A stretch of DNA of 64,000 nt from Cadophora sp. MPI-SDFR-AT-0126 (GCA_020747065.1 JAGMVK010000007.1:2418001-2482000), one strand, 5' to 3'; shown: positions 22,616-33,538, numbered from the stretch's first letter. The notes: a model not told the origin generated them from the letters alone. A program made the numbers and translations.

Positions 22616-23203
22616 CTTGATTGGGGACTTTGAAAGAAATGCGGGTGTTCTTTGTGTAACGTTCGAAGTGTGAAGAGTTGTCAAATTCGCAGAGAGGGAG
22701 GAATAGTTGTTTTCAAGATGGCGACTTTTATGGAGGGGTTGAAATGTAATCAATCAACACTCGAGGCGAGTCTGTCTGTATCTCCATGATGAGGCTAGTC
22801 CAGGCCAGGCCATGTCGGCTAGGCGCAACCCGTGAATGACGTTTTAGCGAAGAAGCACCCAAGAGCCTGGTGGAGCCAGCCAGTGACCAGTAGTCCGTCC
22901 CAGATCCATGATCACCACCATCCCCGACCGAGACGAGCAACAAGCAAGCAAGACAACACAAGACAATAGTGAACACAAAAAGTGAATCAACACGGTCACT
23001 CATCACAACCTCATCTTTCCGCTCTGCACCTGATTTACCTTTCCTTCCCTTTCGCTTCTCGATCAATCGCTTCCTTTTCCATCTGATTGTCTGGGCCGAT
23101 CGGTACATGTCCGCGACAACATACTCGAACTGAGTGTCATTCTTGGTCTCGTACAATTACCAAGCACTCCGCCCACTTCACCAACTCTCTGCAATCAGCC
23201 ATC
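22616..23203. promoter_or_regulatory. Divergent promoter of the UBX and VAP genes
   Basis: 588 bases separate two divergent ATGs. No gene, TATA box or repeat is recognised. Confidence 0.4.
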
Positions 23204-24394
23204 ATGTCCGTGGAAATCGAACCTACCGAGCTTGCCTTCACCCGTATGTGCTCTGCCATGCTGCCCAGGAGAGATCTGACAAACCAACAGGGCCGTTTAC
23301 CACCGAGGTGTCGCAATCGCTCAAGATCAGAAACTCCAACCGTACTCCTGTTGCCTTCAAGGTATGCGATCCTCTCTAGTCTTGCGCGCCTACATATGTA
23401 CCATATGCTGATTTCTGTTCGATCTGCAGGTCAAGACTACAGCCCCCAAGCAGTACGGCGCACTTCCCCCGCATACATAACCTCAGAGCTGTCGTTGATG
23501 AAGATTGCAGATACTGTGTCCGCCCCAACTCTGGAAGAATCGAGCCAGGGAAGGAGGTCGAGGTTACTGGTATGTGGGCTCTTGTGCCAGCCAGAACTTA
23601 AGGAGACCTTTCAATGCTGACAGTTTCCCCGCAGTTCTTCTCCAGGCGATGAAACAGGATCCTCCTTTGGATATCAAGTGCAGAGACAAGTTCCTGGTCC
23701 AGTCCGTCGCCGTCACTGCCGATAAGGAATTTACCAATATCAACTCCATCGTAAGGATTGCTGACCTTATCGACCAGGGAGACAAGCTAATAGGACACAG
23801 TGGCAGCATGTTGACGAGGCCGAAAAGTCAAGTGTGCAAGAGAAGAAGATTCGGGTTGTCTACCTCGCTCCAGGAAGTGCTCCAGCTGCTGTTACACCCA
23901 TGAAGAATGGCGTAAACGGTGCATCCAACCACTCTGTATGTTTCCATTTGCACATGCCCAACTGCGCTAACAAGCACTAGGTCGATACTCCCGAAACCGC
24001 CCCTTCAGCTTATAGCAACCACCGCTCCCCATCTCCAGAAGAGACCTATACTCCCGATACCCGCCGATCTACCGTTGGAACCAAGCCAGATACCGATACC
24101 CCAACAACCAAGTCCTCCGCCTCGAACCTGGCATCTTCGATCCCAGCAGCAGTCAGCAATGCCGCCCCTATGTCCTACGAAGAGATGAAGGCCAAGCTCG
24201 CCGAAGCCCAAGCTACAATCTCATCATACGCACAAGAAGGTGGTGTACGGATGCGCAAGGTAGCCAAGGGGGAAACCAATAACGAGACCGTCAACAACTT
24301 AGCTCACCAGGTGCAATCCAACCAAGGCGTCCCACTACAAGTTGTGGCCGCTCTCTGCTTAATCAGCTTCCTGCTCGCCTATCTCTTTTTCTGA
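23204..24394 (+). CDS. scs2: VAMP-associated protein (VAP/Scs2), ER membrane-contact tether
   Basis: VAP proteins sit in the ER membrane and bind FFAT motifs of lipid-transfer proteins at contact sites. Seven exons (23204-23243, 23291-23361, 23430-23452, 23511-23569, 23635-23750, 23801-23935, 23981-24394) give 285 residues. Exon 3 is only 23 bases. The MSP domain spans about residues 1-125: MSVEIEPTELAF, PFTTEVSQSLKIRNSN, VAFKVKTTAPKQYCVRPNSG, and the CRDKFLVQSV strand. The basic KTTAPKQYCVRPN segment is the FFAT-binding face. A Ser/Thr/Pro-rich linker, a short coiled coil (SYEEMKAKLAEAQATISSYAQE) and a C-terminal anchor helix (VVAALCLISFLLAYLFF) complete the tail-anchored layout. The many tiny exons could easily be mispredicted. 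Confidence 0.93.
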
Positions 24395-25519
24395 GCCGCA
24401 TTTGTTTACTGGGGGAGTGTACGTTAGGGGCGTTGGTTTCTGAGGATGGAGAAAGCAAGACAGACAGACAAGCAGAAGCAGATAAACGGACAGACAGAGA
24501 TCAGGGTAGGCAGGCATTTTGTTTGGTTGGCCACAGTACGAAGTCAGTGCTGCGGAAGCAACTCTCATGTACATCCTTCTTTCTTAAGTCGCGGAGTGGA
24601 ATGGCATGGAATGACTGATCTGATTGGCCGGTCGAGGTTCATGAATGGATATGGCGTAGCACTTCCTTGACGAGAGTAGTAGTTGTGCCCTTTTTTATCA
24701 TTGCGATCGACTACGCGGGTACGTACAAACCAGGCCTTCACAGACGCAAGAAAGAAAACTTTTTCTACAAGCCAAACTGTACTTTGTTTTTCTTGCATTG
24801 CATTCTGCTAGTCACTTGATGATCTTTTCTGTTTGCGTCCGTTTGCCGCTATTTACGATTGTCCCCTTTTCCCCCTTCTGCTGCGTCATATCTTGGAGGA
24901 GAGGAATGCAAGAAATAAACTACGCAGCCAAGTAGTCTTGAATAAGTTGATATAAGACCGGAATCTCGATACCTTGCACTCATCATCTTCGCGCGATCCC
25001 ACGCCGCCTTAAGTCTACTCAGGTCTACTCAGCCTTCTTACTAGATATCAACAACTTTGAGCGAGGGGTCCGAAAGGCCTCTTTCCCAACCAAGGATCCC
25101 AAATCTGCTCCTGTTACACTTTCACAAAATATGCTAGCCGGAAATCGACCCTAGCTATTTATCCTGGTTAGCCTATCTTATTAGAAACATATCCGTACGT
25201 TAGTCTGAAACTTGTCTAGAATACACTTACCTTTATAAATCCAGCAAAAGTCTGGATGATGTCTATTAGGGAGTCGATTCCATCATCTGGTACGAGAGCT
25301 GATTTCGAACGCCGCAAACGAGCCTTCCAGGCGACTTGTTTTGGCTCCTCAGCTACAATCACCCTAGCCTAAATTGGAAAATTTCGGTCTTCCGCAAGGA
25401 CGGTAACCTGACGCTGACCAGCCGCATTATAATCGGACATACTCACACCTTGAAATTTCCAGCTCACGGTCCTACATCACTCCATCACCGAATTATCACC
25501 ACTCTCGGCCTATTACACT
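24395..25519. other. Intergenic, 1.1 kb
   Basis: It contains the VAP 3' region with a purine-rich GACAGACA stretch around 24460-24500 and a tandem 10-base repeat (GTCTACTCAG twice) at 25013-25032. No gene is recognised. Confidence 0.4.
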
Positions 25520-27124
25520 ATGTCTTTGGTATCACTAATCAAGAAGCAATGTGCTTTTACATGGGATAGCTTTCCTGATGAAATCCGGCTTCTCATCTTC
25601 AAAGCCCTGATGCAAGACGGCTGCACACTGGCTCGCTTGGCCACAGTGTCTCGAGAATGGGAAATAGAACTCGAGCGATATAACTTCGCTCGAATCAAAT
25701 TAACGCCATCACGCCTCGTTGATTTTGGTTCTATGATTCATCGCAATCGGGCTCTCGTTAGCTATATCTGGTTTTGTTTGGAACTTGATAACTATGACTG
25801 CACCAAGTGCGCGCCTACAGGGGGGGGGGGGGGGATACGAGGAATACGAAGAGGCATTTTCTATCAGCGATACGGATCATTGTCCTATCACCACGGCATT
25901 CCAGAATCTGTTCTCGATTCTCAGCACATGGGATCTTAACGGCGATCTGATACTTGATATTAGTATCTATTCGCCTAGTGACTCAGAACATTGGTTTAAA
26001 TATCTAACATTTATGCCAGATACCCTAGGTGGTGCTGGTATAGAGCAGATGATATCAGACAAAGCAACTCATGATCCTCGACATGGCTGGGTCGCTGGTT
26101 CTCGACACTCCGCTCCGTCCTCGACGGCTATAAGCAAAGTTTTCTATCCAGTTATGGAGGAGGGACCGTTTGATAGTGAAGAGTCAGAGATCCAATGGTG
26201 GGATCAGCTTCCGTCGGTCCCAGCGGTAACCATTATACTTCTCCGGCAACAAAACCGCCGGAGATGGAAGCCAGGCTCGCTTGCACACATGTTTGCCCGT
26301 TTTCCCAGACTCCAGGGAGTCCACTACGAGCCTTGGAGGGAATGGGGCTTTGACCAGAGAAATACAGATCGAGGTGAATATTGCTCTACATCTGCGCAAG
26401 TCGTTGCTTGGTCTCATTTGTATACTTACCCTATTGCTAATAATCTGCATCCATTATAGATTACCAATATCTTTTCGAGTCTATTCGACATGTCAACAAT
26501 AATCTCAAGAGACTTGTAGTCTTCGAGAACTTTAATCAACAGTATCCAACTGTTATGCAGCGATTCCAGTTTGGGGAAGACTTGTGCAGATGCGACAGTA
26601 TTCGCAACCCAGCCCCAGCTGTTAGCTGGATGATCGCACTCGCCAGCCTAAGGCTTGAGCATCTCGCAGCATCTTTTATCGGAGATGCTAGCCATTTCTT
26701 CGAAATCGAACCCTCTTGGGAGTGGCCAAACCTAATTTCGATTGTGCTTACTTCAATACTTACGCCAAACGAGAATTCGATCGCTATTGGAGCTATGCTT
26801 CAGGCAGCAGCGGCAGCGGCTCTTAAAATGCCACAACTAGAAACAATGGAGATTTGGAACGGGCGAAAGGGCCTGGCGGCTCTCTTCAAGTATCAGGCAT
26901 TCCGCAATATACAGGAAGCCATAATTACTTGGAGAGGTACATGGAAATTAACCGTAGAACCATCTATAATCCAGGCTTGGGAAGCCGTTGTACAAGGGCA
27001 TGACGACTGGAGATTCAGTTTGGTTGAGGAGCTGCTGGATGAAGCTGCGATCAAGTCTCATGGTGATGCAATTCGCGACCTCAGGCTCTCAAGCGAAGTC
27101 ATTCGACCCATCTCGTTGCAGTAG
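25520..27124 (+). CDS. F-box-like protein (DUF6546 type), frame broken at a G15 run
   Basis: The gene begins with an F-box-like helix pair (FTWDSFPDEIRLLIFKALMQDGCTLARLATVSREWE, first ~50 residues) and continues as a family common in Leotiomycetes and related fungi that I recall as DUF6546. Homologous sequence continues on both sides of a run of 15 G at 25820-25834, but in different frames: the upstream part reads in the frame of 25520, the downstream part one base further on (to 26373). After an intron at 26374-26459 (donor GTGAAT, acceptor TAG) exon 2 runs to 27124 and ends in a conserved-looking C-terminal domain. One G too many in the run would explain the break. This may be an assembly or sequencing error, a true pseudogene, or a slippage-prone allele. 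Confidence 0.75.
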
Positions 27125-27813
27125 ATCCAGATGGAACATAAAGCTCTGGAGGGCGTGAAGACCGTGTAATCCCGATTAAAGTATGGGGCTGGGCTTTTAC
27201 GAGCCAAGCTGTTCTTCCCGATGAAATCAAATGAAAAGCTTTGATATGATAAGATTAACTAGCTCATTTCCTACGTATACTTGCTCAGTCAAAGTCAGGT
27301 TCGACTCACCCATAGCTCCAGGCTATAGCAGCACTGCTCAAGTCCAAATCCGGAAACGGAATATACTTATGTCGATATTCCGATCTCAATTATTCTGTTA
27401 CAAGCAAAGGAAACCGCCATCAAGGTCAGTATAAGTCACAAGTGTAGCCTGTGACTTTGTGTTGGATGCCACGACGGAGTCGTGGACGGGTGCGTGCTGG
27501 GAGTTATCTTTCCAGGTGGAAGTATCAGATGGTGGCGGCAGGCTCTCGTGTCTAGTTGGAAAGCACCTGTACCCTACAAGTAAAGCTGACATTTGAAAAA
27601 GTCCTTCAAATATGTAATCGGAAAAACACCACATTATTCAGACTTTCCTCATGTCGCCCGACGTTCACTTTGGTTCGCAAAAAGCTTTTAAAGGCACGTC
27701 GGTAGTACCCAGATGGACTCATGCCCCAGATCGCTCCCAGTCCGTTTCTTACATCGAAACACTTTGGCTTCCATTGTGATCTTGTGTACTTCTAGAAGAC
27801 GGACATGCAACCT
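27125..27813. other. Intergenic
   Basis: No gene or repeat is recognised in this stretch. Confidence 0.4.
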
Positions 27814-27999
27814 CTAAGCAGCCGCGAAGATTAACGAATACGGCGCGATTGTCTGTAAGTGAACTGGAACTAATTGCTCATCGACCGGCTCACCAGCCCG
27901 GATACATGTGCACCGCGTAAACCAGATCATGGTAAATAAAAATCCGATGGCTATGACGAGAAGTATGACGATCAGTGGCCAGTCTTTCGGGAGCGCCAT
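27814..27999 (-). CDS. Possible small single-pass membrane protein, 61 aa
   Basis: A 61-codon frame encodes a short N-terminus followed by one strong hydrophobic helix (WPLIVILLVIAIGFLFTMIWF, residues 7-27), then a Cys-containing basic patch (TRCTCIRAG) and a hydrophilic tail ending in a second weak hydrophobic stretch. This organisation looks protein-like, yet I recognise no family and see no splice partners. It lies on the same strand as, and about 1 kb downstream of, the trans-enoyl reductase. It could be chance. Confidence 0.3.
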   Translation of the reverse strand: MALPKDWPLIVILLVIAIGFLFTMIWFTRCTCIRAGEPVDEQLVPVHLQTIAPYSLIFAAA

Positions 28000-29014
28000 T
28001 GTGGTTGTAGCTGAGGTTGTACTAGTTCGGTGTTCTTTGGAGTTCTGAGATGAAGGTGTGTGCGTCTGCGATGCTGGAACAGTGAGATGTTTGTGAGTTG
28101 GTGATGATATGAATCATGTAGAAGTTGTGGCTTATGTAGTGATTTAAGCGAACAAGAATCGTCGGTCCGTAATAGTACTGCGCTAGATTAGGGACGATGC
28201 TTTAAGATACTGGTCGAAAAGATGGTCTCGGGAGCTATGAGACTAGGTGCCTAGGGCCCTCAAACCTCGGAGCATGTGTAAAAAGAGTTATTGCTGGGCT
28301 TCATAGTAATATCATAGACAAAAGTCACTTTGACAGCAAGGTCCTGTACACTTCAGCATTCTCTTAATGCCGAGTCTACCTACTTGCGATTCAAGTAATG
28401 TCGAAGTACTCCTAAGTATCTGCACTGTTCTGCTTTACCGTGAATGGAATGTGCAACATAATAAAGGCATATTGGAGGACCAATCTCGGCTTTATTCACG
28501 CCAGCTATCACTACGTAGTCCAGCACTTGAATGGGGCTTGGATCAATTTCTCTTCGAACGCTATATCAAGGTATCATGCTAAACAAACAGCAATGTCTAA
28601 AACTATCCTCATTCCATGAACTGTAGCCCTACAGCAATAAATAACATTGCCAGAGTTTGCTTCTCCAAGTTCACGGGGTGGGACTTTAAGAACGTTACGT
28701 GTAATGATCACTAGTATACTGAAGTCACAAGACATAATAACTACAATTTGGTGATCTTCTGGCGAGGTATCAACTACCCTTTTCATTCTTCAACCCGCCC
28801 CTCGAGTGTCGATAAATACAAATGTCATCAAATATGGCTGAGACATCAACGCCATGGGAATAAATTAAGGGCAATGCATGGGTAAGTCTAGGAAGGTTCA
28901 AAAGGTTGCGGTGATCACGTCATCAAGAGGGACTTCTATTGGTTCCGGATTACCAGGGAGTCACTACTCTACCGCCATTTACTCCACTTGACACCTAAGA
29001 ACGCTATCTCAAGC
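28000..29014. other. Intergenic left of the biosynthetic cluster
   Basis: No gene is recognised. It is the 3' flank of the trans-enoyl reductase gene and probably marks the left border of the cluster. Confidence 0.4.
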
Positions 29015-30153
29015 TCAGAGATTATAGATCAACTTCTCCCCAGACACCATTTTCTTTCGCAAAAGCTCTAAACCGTCAAAGACTCCCTCGAAACCAGTAT
29101 CATGGACTCGCACAGGGTGTGGCTTGATCTTTCCTTCATCCAGTAATCTCTGGGCTGTTTGGAACCATTTCTTCCCAAAGACCCGCAGCGACGGATCGCC
29201 CTCGCGTCCGAATGGTGCTGGCCAGCCAATTTTGGTCCCGAGAATGGAAGGACCCAGCACCCAATTCGCTACGACCGTCTTTCTCGTGCTAGTGAGGTGA
29301 GTGGGGAACGGCTCAAGTGCTGTATATCGTCCACCAGATCGTCCGATCGATTCATAGCATATCGTCATTGTATCAGCCTCAACTATACAGTCCATTGCAT
29401 ACCGCAACCCGTTCTTGGTATACGCTTTGATATCCTTGGCACAGGTTGGCGAATTGTAGTCGAAACACTTCTCAGCACCATAACTCTCCACCAAGGCGTT
29501 GTTTCGAGGCGAACAGGTTGCGATAGGTGTCAATCCAGCGCTAGACATAATTTAGTAAGAGCTACCTAACATCATGATGCTGAAACTTACTGTCTAATCA
29601 GTTGGATGGCAAGTGTTCCAGAAGCAGTGCTTCCTCCATACACCAATACATAGCAAGGCTTATTGACTGGGAACACTCCCGGGTTATCAGGTGTGTTAGG
29701 AAGCTGGAGATGATTGAATAGAGCCAAGCCCATGGTTCCAACCCCCGTCCCCAGGGACGCTCCAGTTGAAAGAGTCATGGTTTCGGGCAGTCTCAGAGTG
29801 AAATCCGCCGTGGCACCAACGTATTCAGCAAAAGCTCCAATATCAGGGCGCATGGGGTTCATTGGATGCACCACGCCAGCCACACGGTCCCCAATCTTCA
29901 GATACTCTCCACTGGCTGCACCTATCTTCACAACGATACCAGCAAAGTCACAGCCGGCAATAGCACCTGGACTTGCCATTGGCCCTACCATTTTGGCGTC
30001 CACGGGGTTGACGGCGAGGGCAACGGTCTTCACGAGCGCTAGATCATCGTCTACATGAGGCACTGGTACGTTGTGAGAGATCCCAAGTTCGCCATTTGGT
30101 AGGGCAATGATGGCAGTCTGCTCTGCTGGTATCGGTTCCTCAAGGTGTGGCAT
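29015..30153 (-). CDS. Trans-acting enoyl reductase of the PKS-NRPS cluster (LovC type)
   Basis: This medium-chain dehydrogenase reduces enoyl intermediates on a partner PKS whose own ER domain is inactive. Two exons (29591-30153, 29015-29540) encode 362 residues. The N-terminus has the expected ALVKTVALAVNPVDAKMV strand and PGAIAGCDFAGIVVKIG. The NADPH fold is marked by YVLVYGGSTASGTLAIQLIR, split from AGLTPIATCSPRN by the intron. The later AMDCI, GGRYTALEP and GEKLIYNL segments fit LovC/ApdC-like enzymes. There are no zinc ligands, as expected for this group. It is divergent from the serine hydrolase gene and shares with it a promoter holding two copies of the cluster motif. An alternative start 13 codons upstream (30192) is possible. 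Confidence 0.92.
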
Positions 30154-30330
30154 TTTGGGGTTTTTCGGTACTGGAAAGATAGCTGACAACACTCAGACAG
30201 GATTTGCAAAACAAAGAGTCAATCTTGTTTCTAGGAAAGGAAGCCAAAAGAAGGAACCTTTCTCTCGAAGAGATAATACTTTTTGGAAAGTTCGAGATTC
30301 GGTCTTGGCGTCGAGGGAACGTAAGAAGAA

Positions 30331-30339
30331 ATCGCCGAA
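30331..30339 (-). promoter_or_regulatory. Cluster motif TTCGGCGAT, copy 1
   Basis: Exact 9-mer, read on the minus strand. It is shared with 30472-30480 and with the PKS-NRPS promoter. Candidate regulator site. Confidence 0.55.
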
Positions 30340-30471
30340 AGGACATATCCGTGAGGCTGAACCCCTTGTTGATTGCCAAGAGACTAGGGTCTCTTACTTT
30401 TTCGTCTTTCCATTCCTTCATTCTGCGGAATTTCCCGTTCAAGAAGGTGGCATCAAAATTTGCTCACCTAA

Positions 30472-30480
30472 ATCGCCGAA
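30472..30480 (-). promoter_or_regulatory. Cluster motif TTCGGCGAT, copy 2
   Basis: Exact 9-mer on the minus strand inside AATCGCCGAATT; second site in the reductase/hydrolase promoter. Confidence 0.55.
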
Positions 30481-30751
30481 TTCGCAGTATCACTTCAGCT
30501 TGTTTACTATTAGCGCAATGTGGTCTTGCTGACACTAGTATTCCTTTTGAATTCGAACTATTGCGTGACAAAAGGACCGATTCTGAGTCTTGCCAAGTCT
30601 CCAGGAGAAAATTTATGGCTCACAACGGAATTCTCCCACGCTGAAATGGTAGATAGCAGGACCCCAATTTCTTTTCCAGCCTACTCATGGCTGTTCTCTT
30701 TTCAACAAGAACAAAACAAACTTTTCATACACATATTTTCACTATTTAAAC

Positions 30752-31555
30752 ATGACGATGGACCAACGCAGACAGCTTCCTAAAATCCTTTGCCTTCATG
30801 GCAGCGGCACCAACATTGATATTTTCCAAATCCAAAGCCGCAAGCTTCGAGGACACCTCAAAGATCACTTCCGCTTTGTCTTCGTCAACGCTCCATTTTC
30901 TTCACCTCCTGGTCCTGGGGTACTCCCTTTCTTCGATAGTGACGACGACTTCTTCGCCTGGATCCCAAGAAGACGCCGCTCTCGGAAACCTATTGCGAGG
31001 CGCATAGACCTGGGAAAAGAGGAGAAGGAGGCAAACGAGGGACTAGAAAGAGCTCTTCTAGAGATTGGCGAGTATGACGCTCCGTTTGTGGGCGTGATGG
31101 GTTTCTCGCAAGGTGCTGGGATGGCAGCGAGCCTCCTTCTACGTGCACAACAAGCCCGCAATCGTGGAGAGGAATCCTACTGGAGCACTCTACAGTTCGG
31201 AATTCTCTTCAACGGAACGGCGGACTGTCTAGAGTGGCAAGCTCATCGATCCAGTCAGCAATTGAAGGAGGATTTGATACGGATTCCAACGGTTCAGGTC
31301 CATGGTCTTGTGGACCCCTGGCTCAATAACGGGAGAATGATGCTAGACCGCTTTTTTGACAGAGATTCTGTGCGCTTGATTGAGTTCAACGGGGGCCACC
31401 ATTTGATTCCTGATGATGATGGCACGAAGAAACTTGCGGAGGCTATTAAGGAAGTCAGTAGTGGAACGTCCAAGGTCATGTGGTGGAACACTGTTGTTGA
31501 GAGCAAGATTCGGAAAGAGCCTATTGTTACGGTCGATCAATTGGTGTTTGTTTAG
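30752..31555 (+). CDS. LovG/FSH1-type serine hydrolase
   Basis: This is an alpha/beta hydrolase of the FSH1 family, 267 residues from one exon. The start is ILCLHGSGTN (oxyanion strand). The nucleophile elbow is GFSQG (Ser about residue 119), the acid is in VHGLVDPW and the His in GGHHLIP, completing the Ser-Asp-His triad. An inserted basic segment (IPRRRRSRKPIARR) near residues 71-84 is unusual. In the lovastatin cluster LovG releases the polyketide; in PKS-NRPS clusters such hydrolases may edit or release stalled chains, or help after reductive release. Its sharing of a promoter and motif with the trans-enoyl reductase ties it to this cluster. The substrate is inferred only from context. 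Confidence 0.85.
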   Translation: MTMDQRRQLPKILCLHGSGTNIDIFQIQSRKLRGHLKDHFRFVFVNAPFSSPPGPGVLPFFDSDDDFFAWIPRRRRSRKPIARRIDLGKEEKEANEGLERALLEIGEYDAPFVGVMGFSQGAGMAASLLLRAQQARNRGEESYWSTLQFGILFNGTADCLEWQAHRSSQQLKEDLIRIPTVQVHGLVDPWLNNGRMMLDRFFDRDSVRLIEFNGGHHLIPDDDGTKKLAEAIKEVSSGTSKVMWWNTVVESKIRKEPIVTVDQLVFV

Positions 31556-32057
31556 AGCTATTTTGTCGTCATAGTTTCTTGGATATTTGCAAATTAGAGT
31601 ACAAGTAGAGTTTCACAATGTAGTCGTTCTTTGTACCTGCCTACCATGCAATTTACATCTGACATAGGAAAATCGAGGTCGTGCTCGCCATGTCCAGACT
31701 CCGCTCCTGTAAGTACATGTCAGATAATTCTAAGTTTATGAATTTCATTTGTAATCCACCAAAGATCATGGAGATTAATAAGGCCGAAAGTGCACATATG
31801 ATATCGACGTCCACTTATTCCGCGCCGCCCTCGTTCTCACAGGTAGAGGCTCATTGAGTTGCGTGTGAGTGTAGACATACGATTTTGTATTTTTTGAAAG
31901 AATGTTAGTCGTCACAAAGTGACTATTCTAATCTCATCGTCTATTCAAACATCTCTCACCCCGAAGTCTAAGCCCCATCCCAAAGAATTGAAATTTTGAC
32001 ACCAGCACAACCAATACCAGTGCTCCCTCCCTGTCCTAAAAGACCACCAAAGCCGAA
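31556..32057. other. Convergent intergenic region
   Basis: 3' flanks of the hydrolase (plus) and Diels-Alderase (minus) genes. No gene is recognised. Confidence 0.4.
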
Positions 32058-33233
32058 TCAAACCCAATCTGGGGCGAATTCAGCATGCATTGCAGTTCCG
32101 ACTCCAGAGTACTGCTTGCATCCAACCTCTCCTCCAGTCACACTGGCCGGAATGATGCCTCCGAAGCCACGGTCATTAATCGCCCACTCCGGATCCGCAA
32201 AATCAACCGCAAACTTCCACTCCTTCTTCTTAGAAGCCGACACAAAATCAAGATGGAAGGTGGTTCGTGCCTTGGTCGGATCGAAAGGAATACTGGTATC
32301 GTTCACGTGTGTCTGGGAGAACAGCATGTAATCCGTATTCTTGGCAGCTGTGAATGATTTCGAGGTGAAAACCACTTTGTTGGATTTGATTATAACGGAG
32401 GCGAGGTAGGTCTTGCCATCGAGTTGGGATCCGATCAGCCAAAATACCACGGTGTAAGGACCAGCATTCACACGTGATTCTTGCCAGCCCAGGGCTGCTT
32501 GGACGAGTGGGAAGGATGCCCAGTTCCTATCGTGACCGCCGATGCCAGTGAACTTTAGTGGTGTTCCAGCGACGTTGAAATCTACTGTGACCTTGCCAGA
32601 CGGAACTGAGGCATCCCAGTAAACATAGGGCATAACTTTTGCGGTAGCCCGTCTTGAAGGCCACAAGTTTCCGTCTGCGTACACACCCGGAGCTGTTGCA
32701 GTGAGAGTGTACGTTCCGCTCAAAGTTGGCGAATCAAGGGTAATGATGGTATGCTTGAGATCCGTTGTTGTCTTGAAAGAATACGTAGATCCCGTCTTGT
32801 TCCACACGCCCGTCGTTGCATCTTTGCACACTGAGATGGTGTTGTCCGTCACCCAGGAAGTCTCGATCCAGTGCGTGCCATTGGGGAAGACCACTTGTGT
32901 TTGAAGTCTCAAAACTCCTAATGGGGGGTTTACAAGGCCCACGTGAGAATTGTCTCGCCAAAATGCGAACGAGATGCCGGCGTTTCCATCAGCGGTCGTT
33001 GAGTCGAAAAACCAGAACTCCCAAGCAGTTTGGTTGACAGCAGAGAGTTTTGGAGAGGAGAACGGAATCAAAGGATCATCTCCTATATCAATTGCTGTCT
33101 CGTTCTCGATGTCGTATTGCTTGAGCGTGTTGACTTCACACCGTTTGCTCGGACCATGGAATGATTCAAATGATGGTGCAGCTTCGGCAACGAAAAGTAA
33201 CGCAAAGATGCAGATTACGGATTTGAACAACAT
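32058..33233 (-). CDS. Lipocalin-fold Diels-Alderase with signal peptide
   Basis: A single exon encodes 391 residues. The first ~18 form a clear signal peptide (MLFKSVICIFALLFVAEA). The mature part matches the fungal Diels-Alderase family that folds as two lipocalin-like barrels (CghA, Fsa2, MycB, CcsF groups). Visible marks are AWEFWFFDSTT, GTHWIETSW, MPYVYWDASVPSGKVTVDF, GIGGHDRNWASFPLVQAALGWQESR, GPYTVVFWLIGS and WAINDRGFGGI. Family members steer the [4+2] cyclisation of a linear polyene-pyrrolinone or -tetramate to a decalin or isoindolone. At least five N-x-S/T sites (for example NET, NQT, NGT, NKT, NDT) fit passage through the ER lumen. A TATA box precedes it and the promoter shared with the MFS gene has three motif copies. 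The subgroup cannot be decided by eye. Confidence 0.88.
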   Translation of the reverse strand: MLFKSVICIFALLFVAEAAPSFESFHGPSKRCEVNTLKQYDIENETAIDIGDDPLIPFSSPKLSAVNQTAWEFWFFDSTTADGNAGISFAFWRDNSHVGLVNPPLGVLRLQTQVVFPNGTHWIETSWVTDNTISVCKDATTGVWNKTGSTYSFKTTTDLKHTIITLDSPTLSGTYTLTATAPGVYADGNLWPSRRATAKVMPYVYWDASVPSGKVTVDFNVAGTPLKFTGIGGHDRNWASFPLVQAALGWQESRVNAGPYTVVFWLIGSQLDGKTYLASVIIKSNKVVFTSKSFTAAKNTDYMLFSQTHVNDTSIPFDPTKARTTFHLDFVSASKKKEWKFAVDFADPEWAINDRGFGGIIPASVTGGEVGCKQYSGVGTAMHAEFAPDWV

Positions 33234-33312
33234 GATGAATTTGAGAGATAGGAATGAGGTTGATCTCGATGTCTTGACAAAAAGTACATCTAAAGGAAGA
33301 TTTCGAACAAGG

Positions 33313-33318
33313 TTTATA
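33313..33318 (-). promoter_or_regulatory. TATA box of the Diels-Alderase gene
   Basis: TATAAA on the minus strand, about 80 bases upstream of the ATG at 33233. Confidence 0.5.
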
Positions 33319-33460
33319 AGGCAATGGAATAATTCAATTCAACTTCCTTACTGCTAGGCATACGTAACTCGGCCATCTTCTTAGACCAAATGGAGATTTG
33401 AAGAAGTATCCTTCTCTCAGCAATGACACAGAGGTGGAGAATTGTGAAAAGTCAAATATC

Positions 33461-33469
33461 TTCGGCGCT
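33461..33469 (+). promoter_or_regulatory. Cluster motif variant TTCGGCGCT
   Basis: This shares the core TTCGGCG with the other sites, and its extended form TTCGGCGC-T-TTA pairs with TTCGGCGC-A-TTA in the PKS-NRPS promoter. Weaker candidate. Confidence 0.35.
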
Positions 33470-33538
33470 TTATCTTCTTGTCCATTCGAGCTTGACATCT
33501 GAAGGAGAAGGCTAAGACAAAATACGAAAAGGAAGGAG

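Larger units (their letters stand above)
30154..30751. promoter_or_regulatory. Bidirectional promoter, enoyl reductase / hydrolase
   Basis: 598 bases between divergent ATGs. It contains two copies of ATCGCCGAA (30331-30339 and 30472-30480), the complement of TTCGGCGAT. They lie 178 and 319 bases from the reductase start and 421 and 272 bases from the hydrolase start. Confidence 0.6.

Noticed and set aside
27295..27315. GGTTCGACTC resembling a tRNA B box
   Set aside because: No matching A box, acceptor stem or anticodon arm could be folded around it; no tRNA gene was found in the window.
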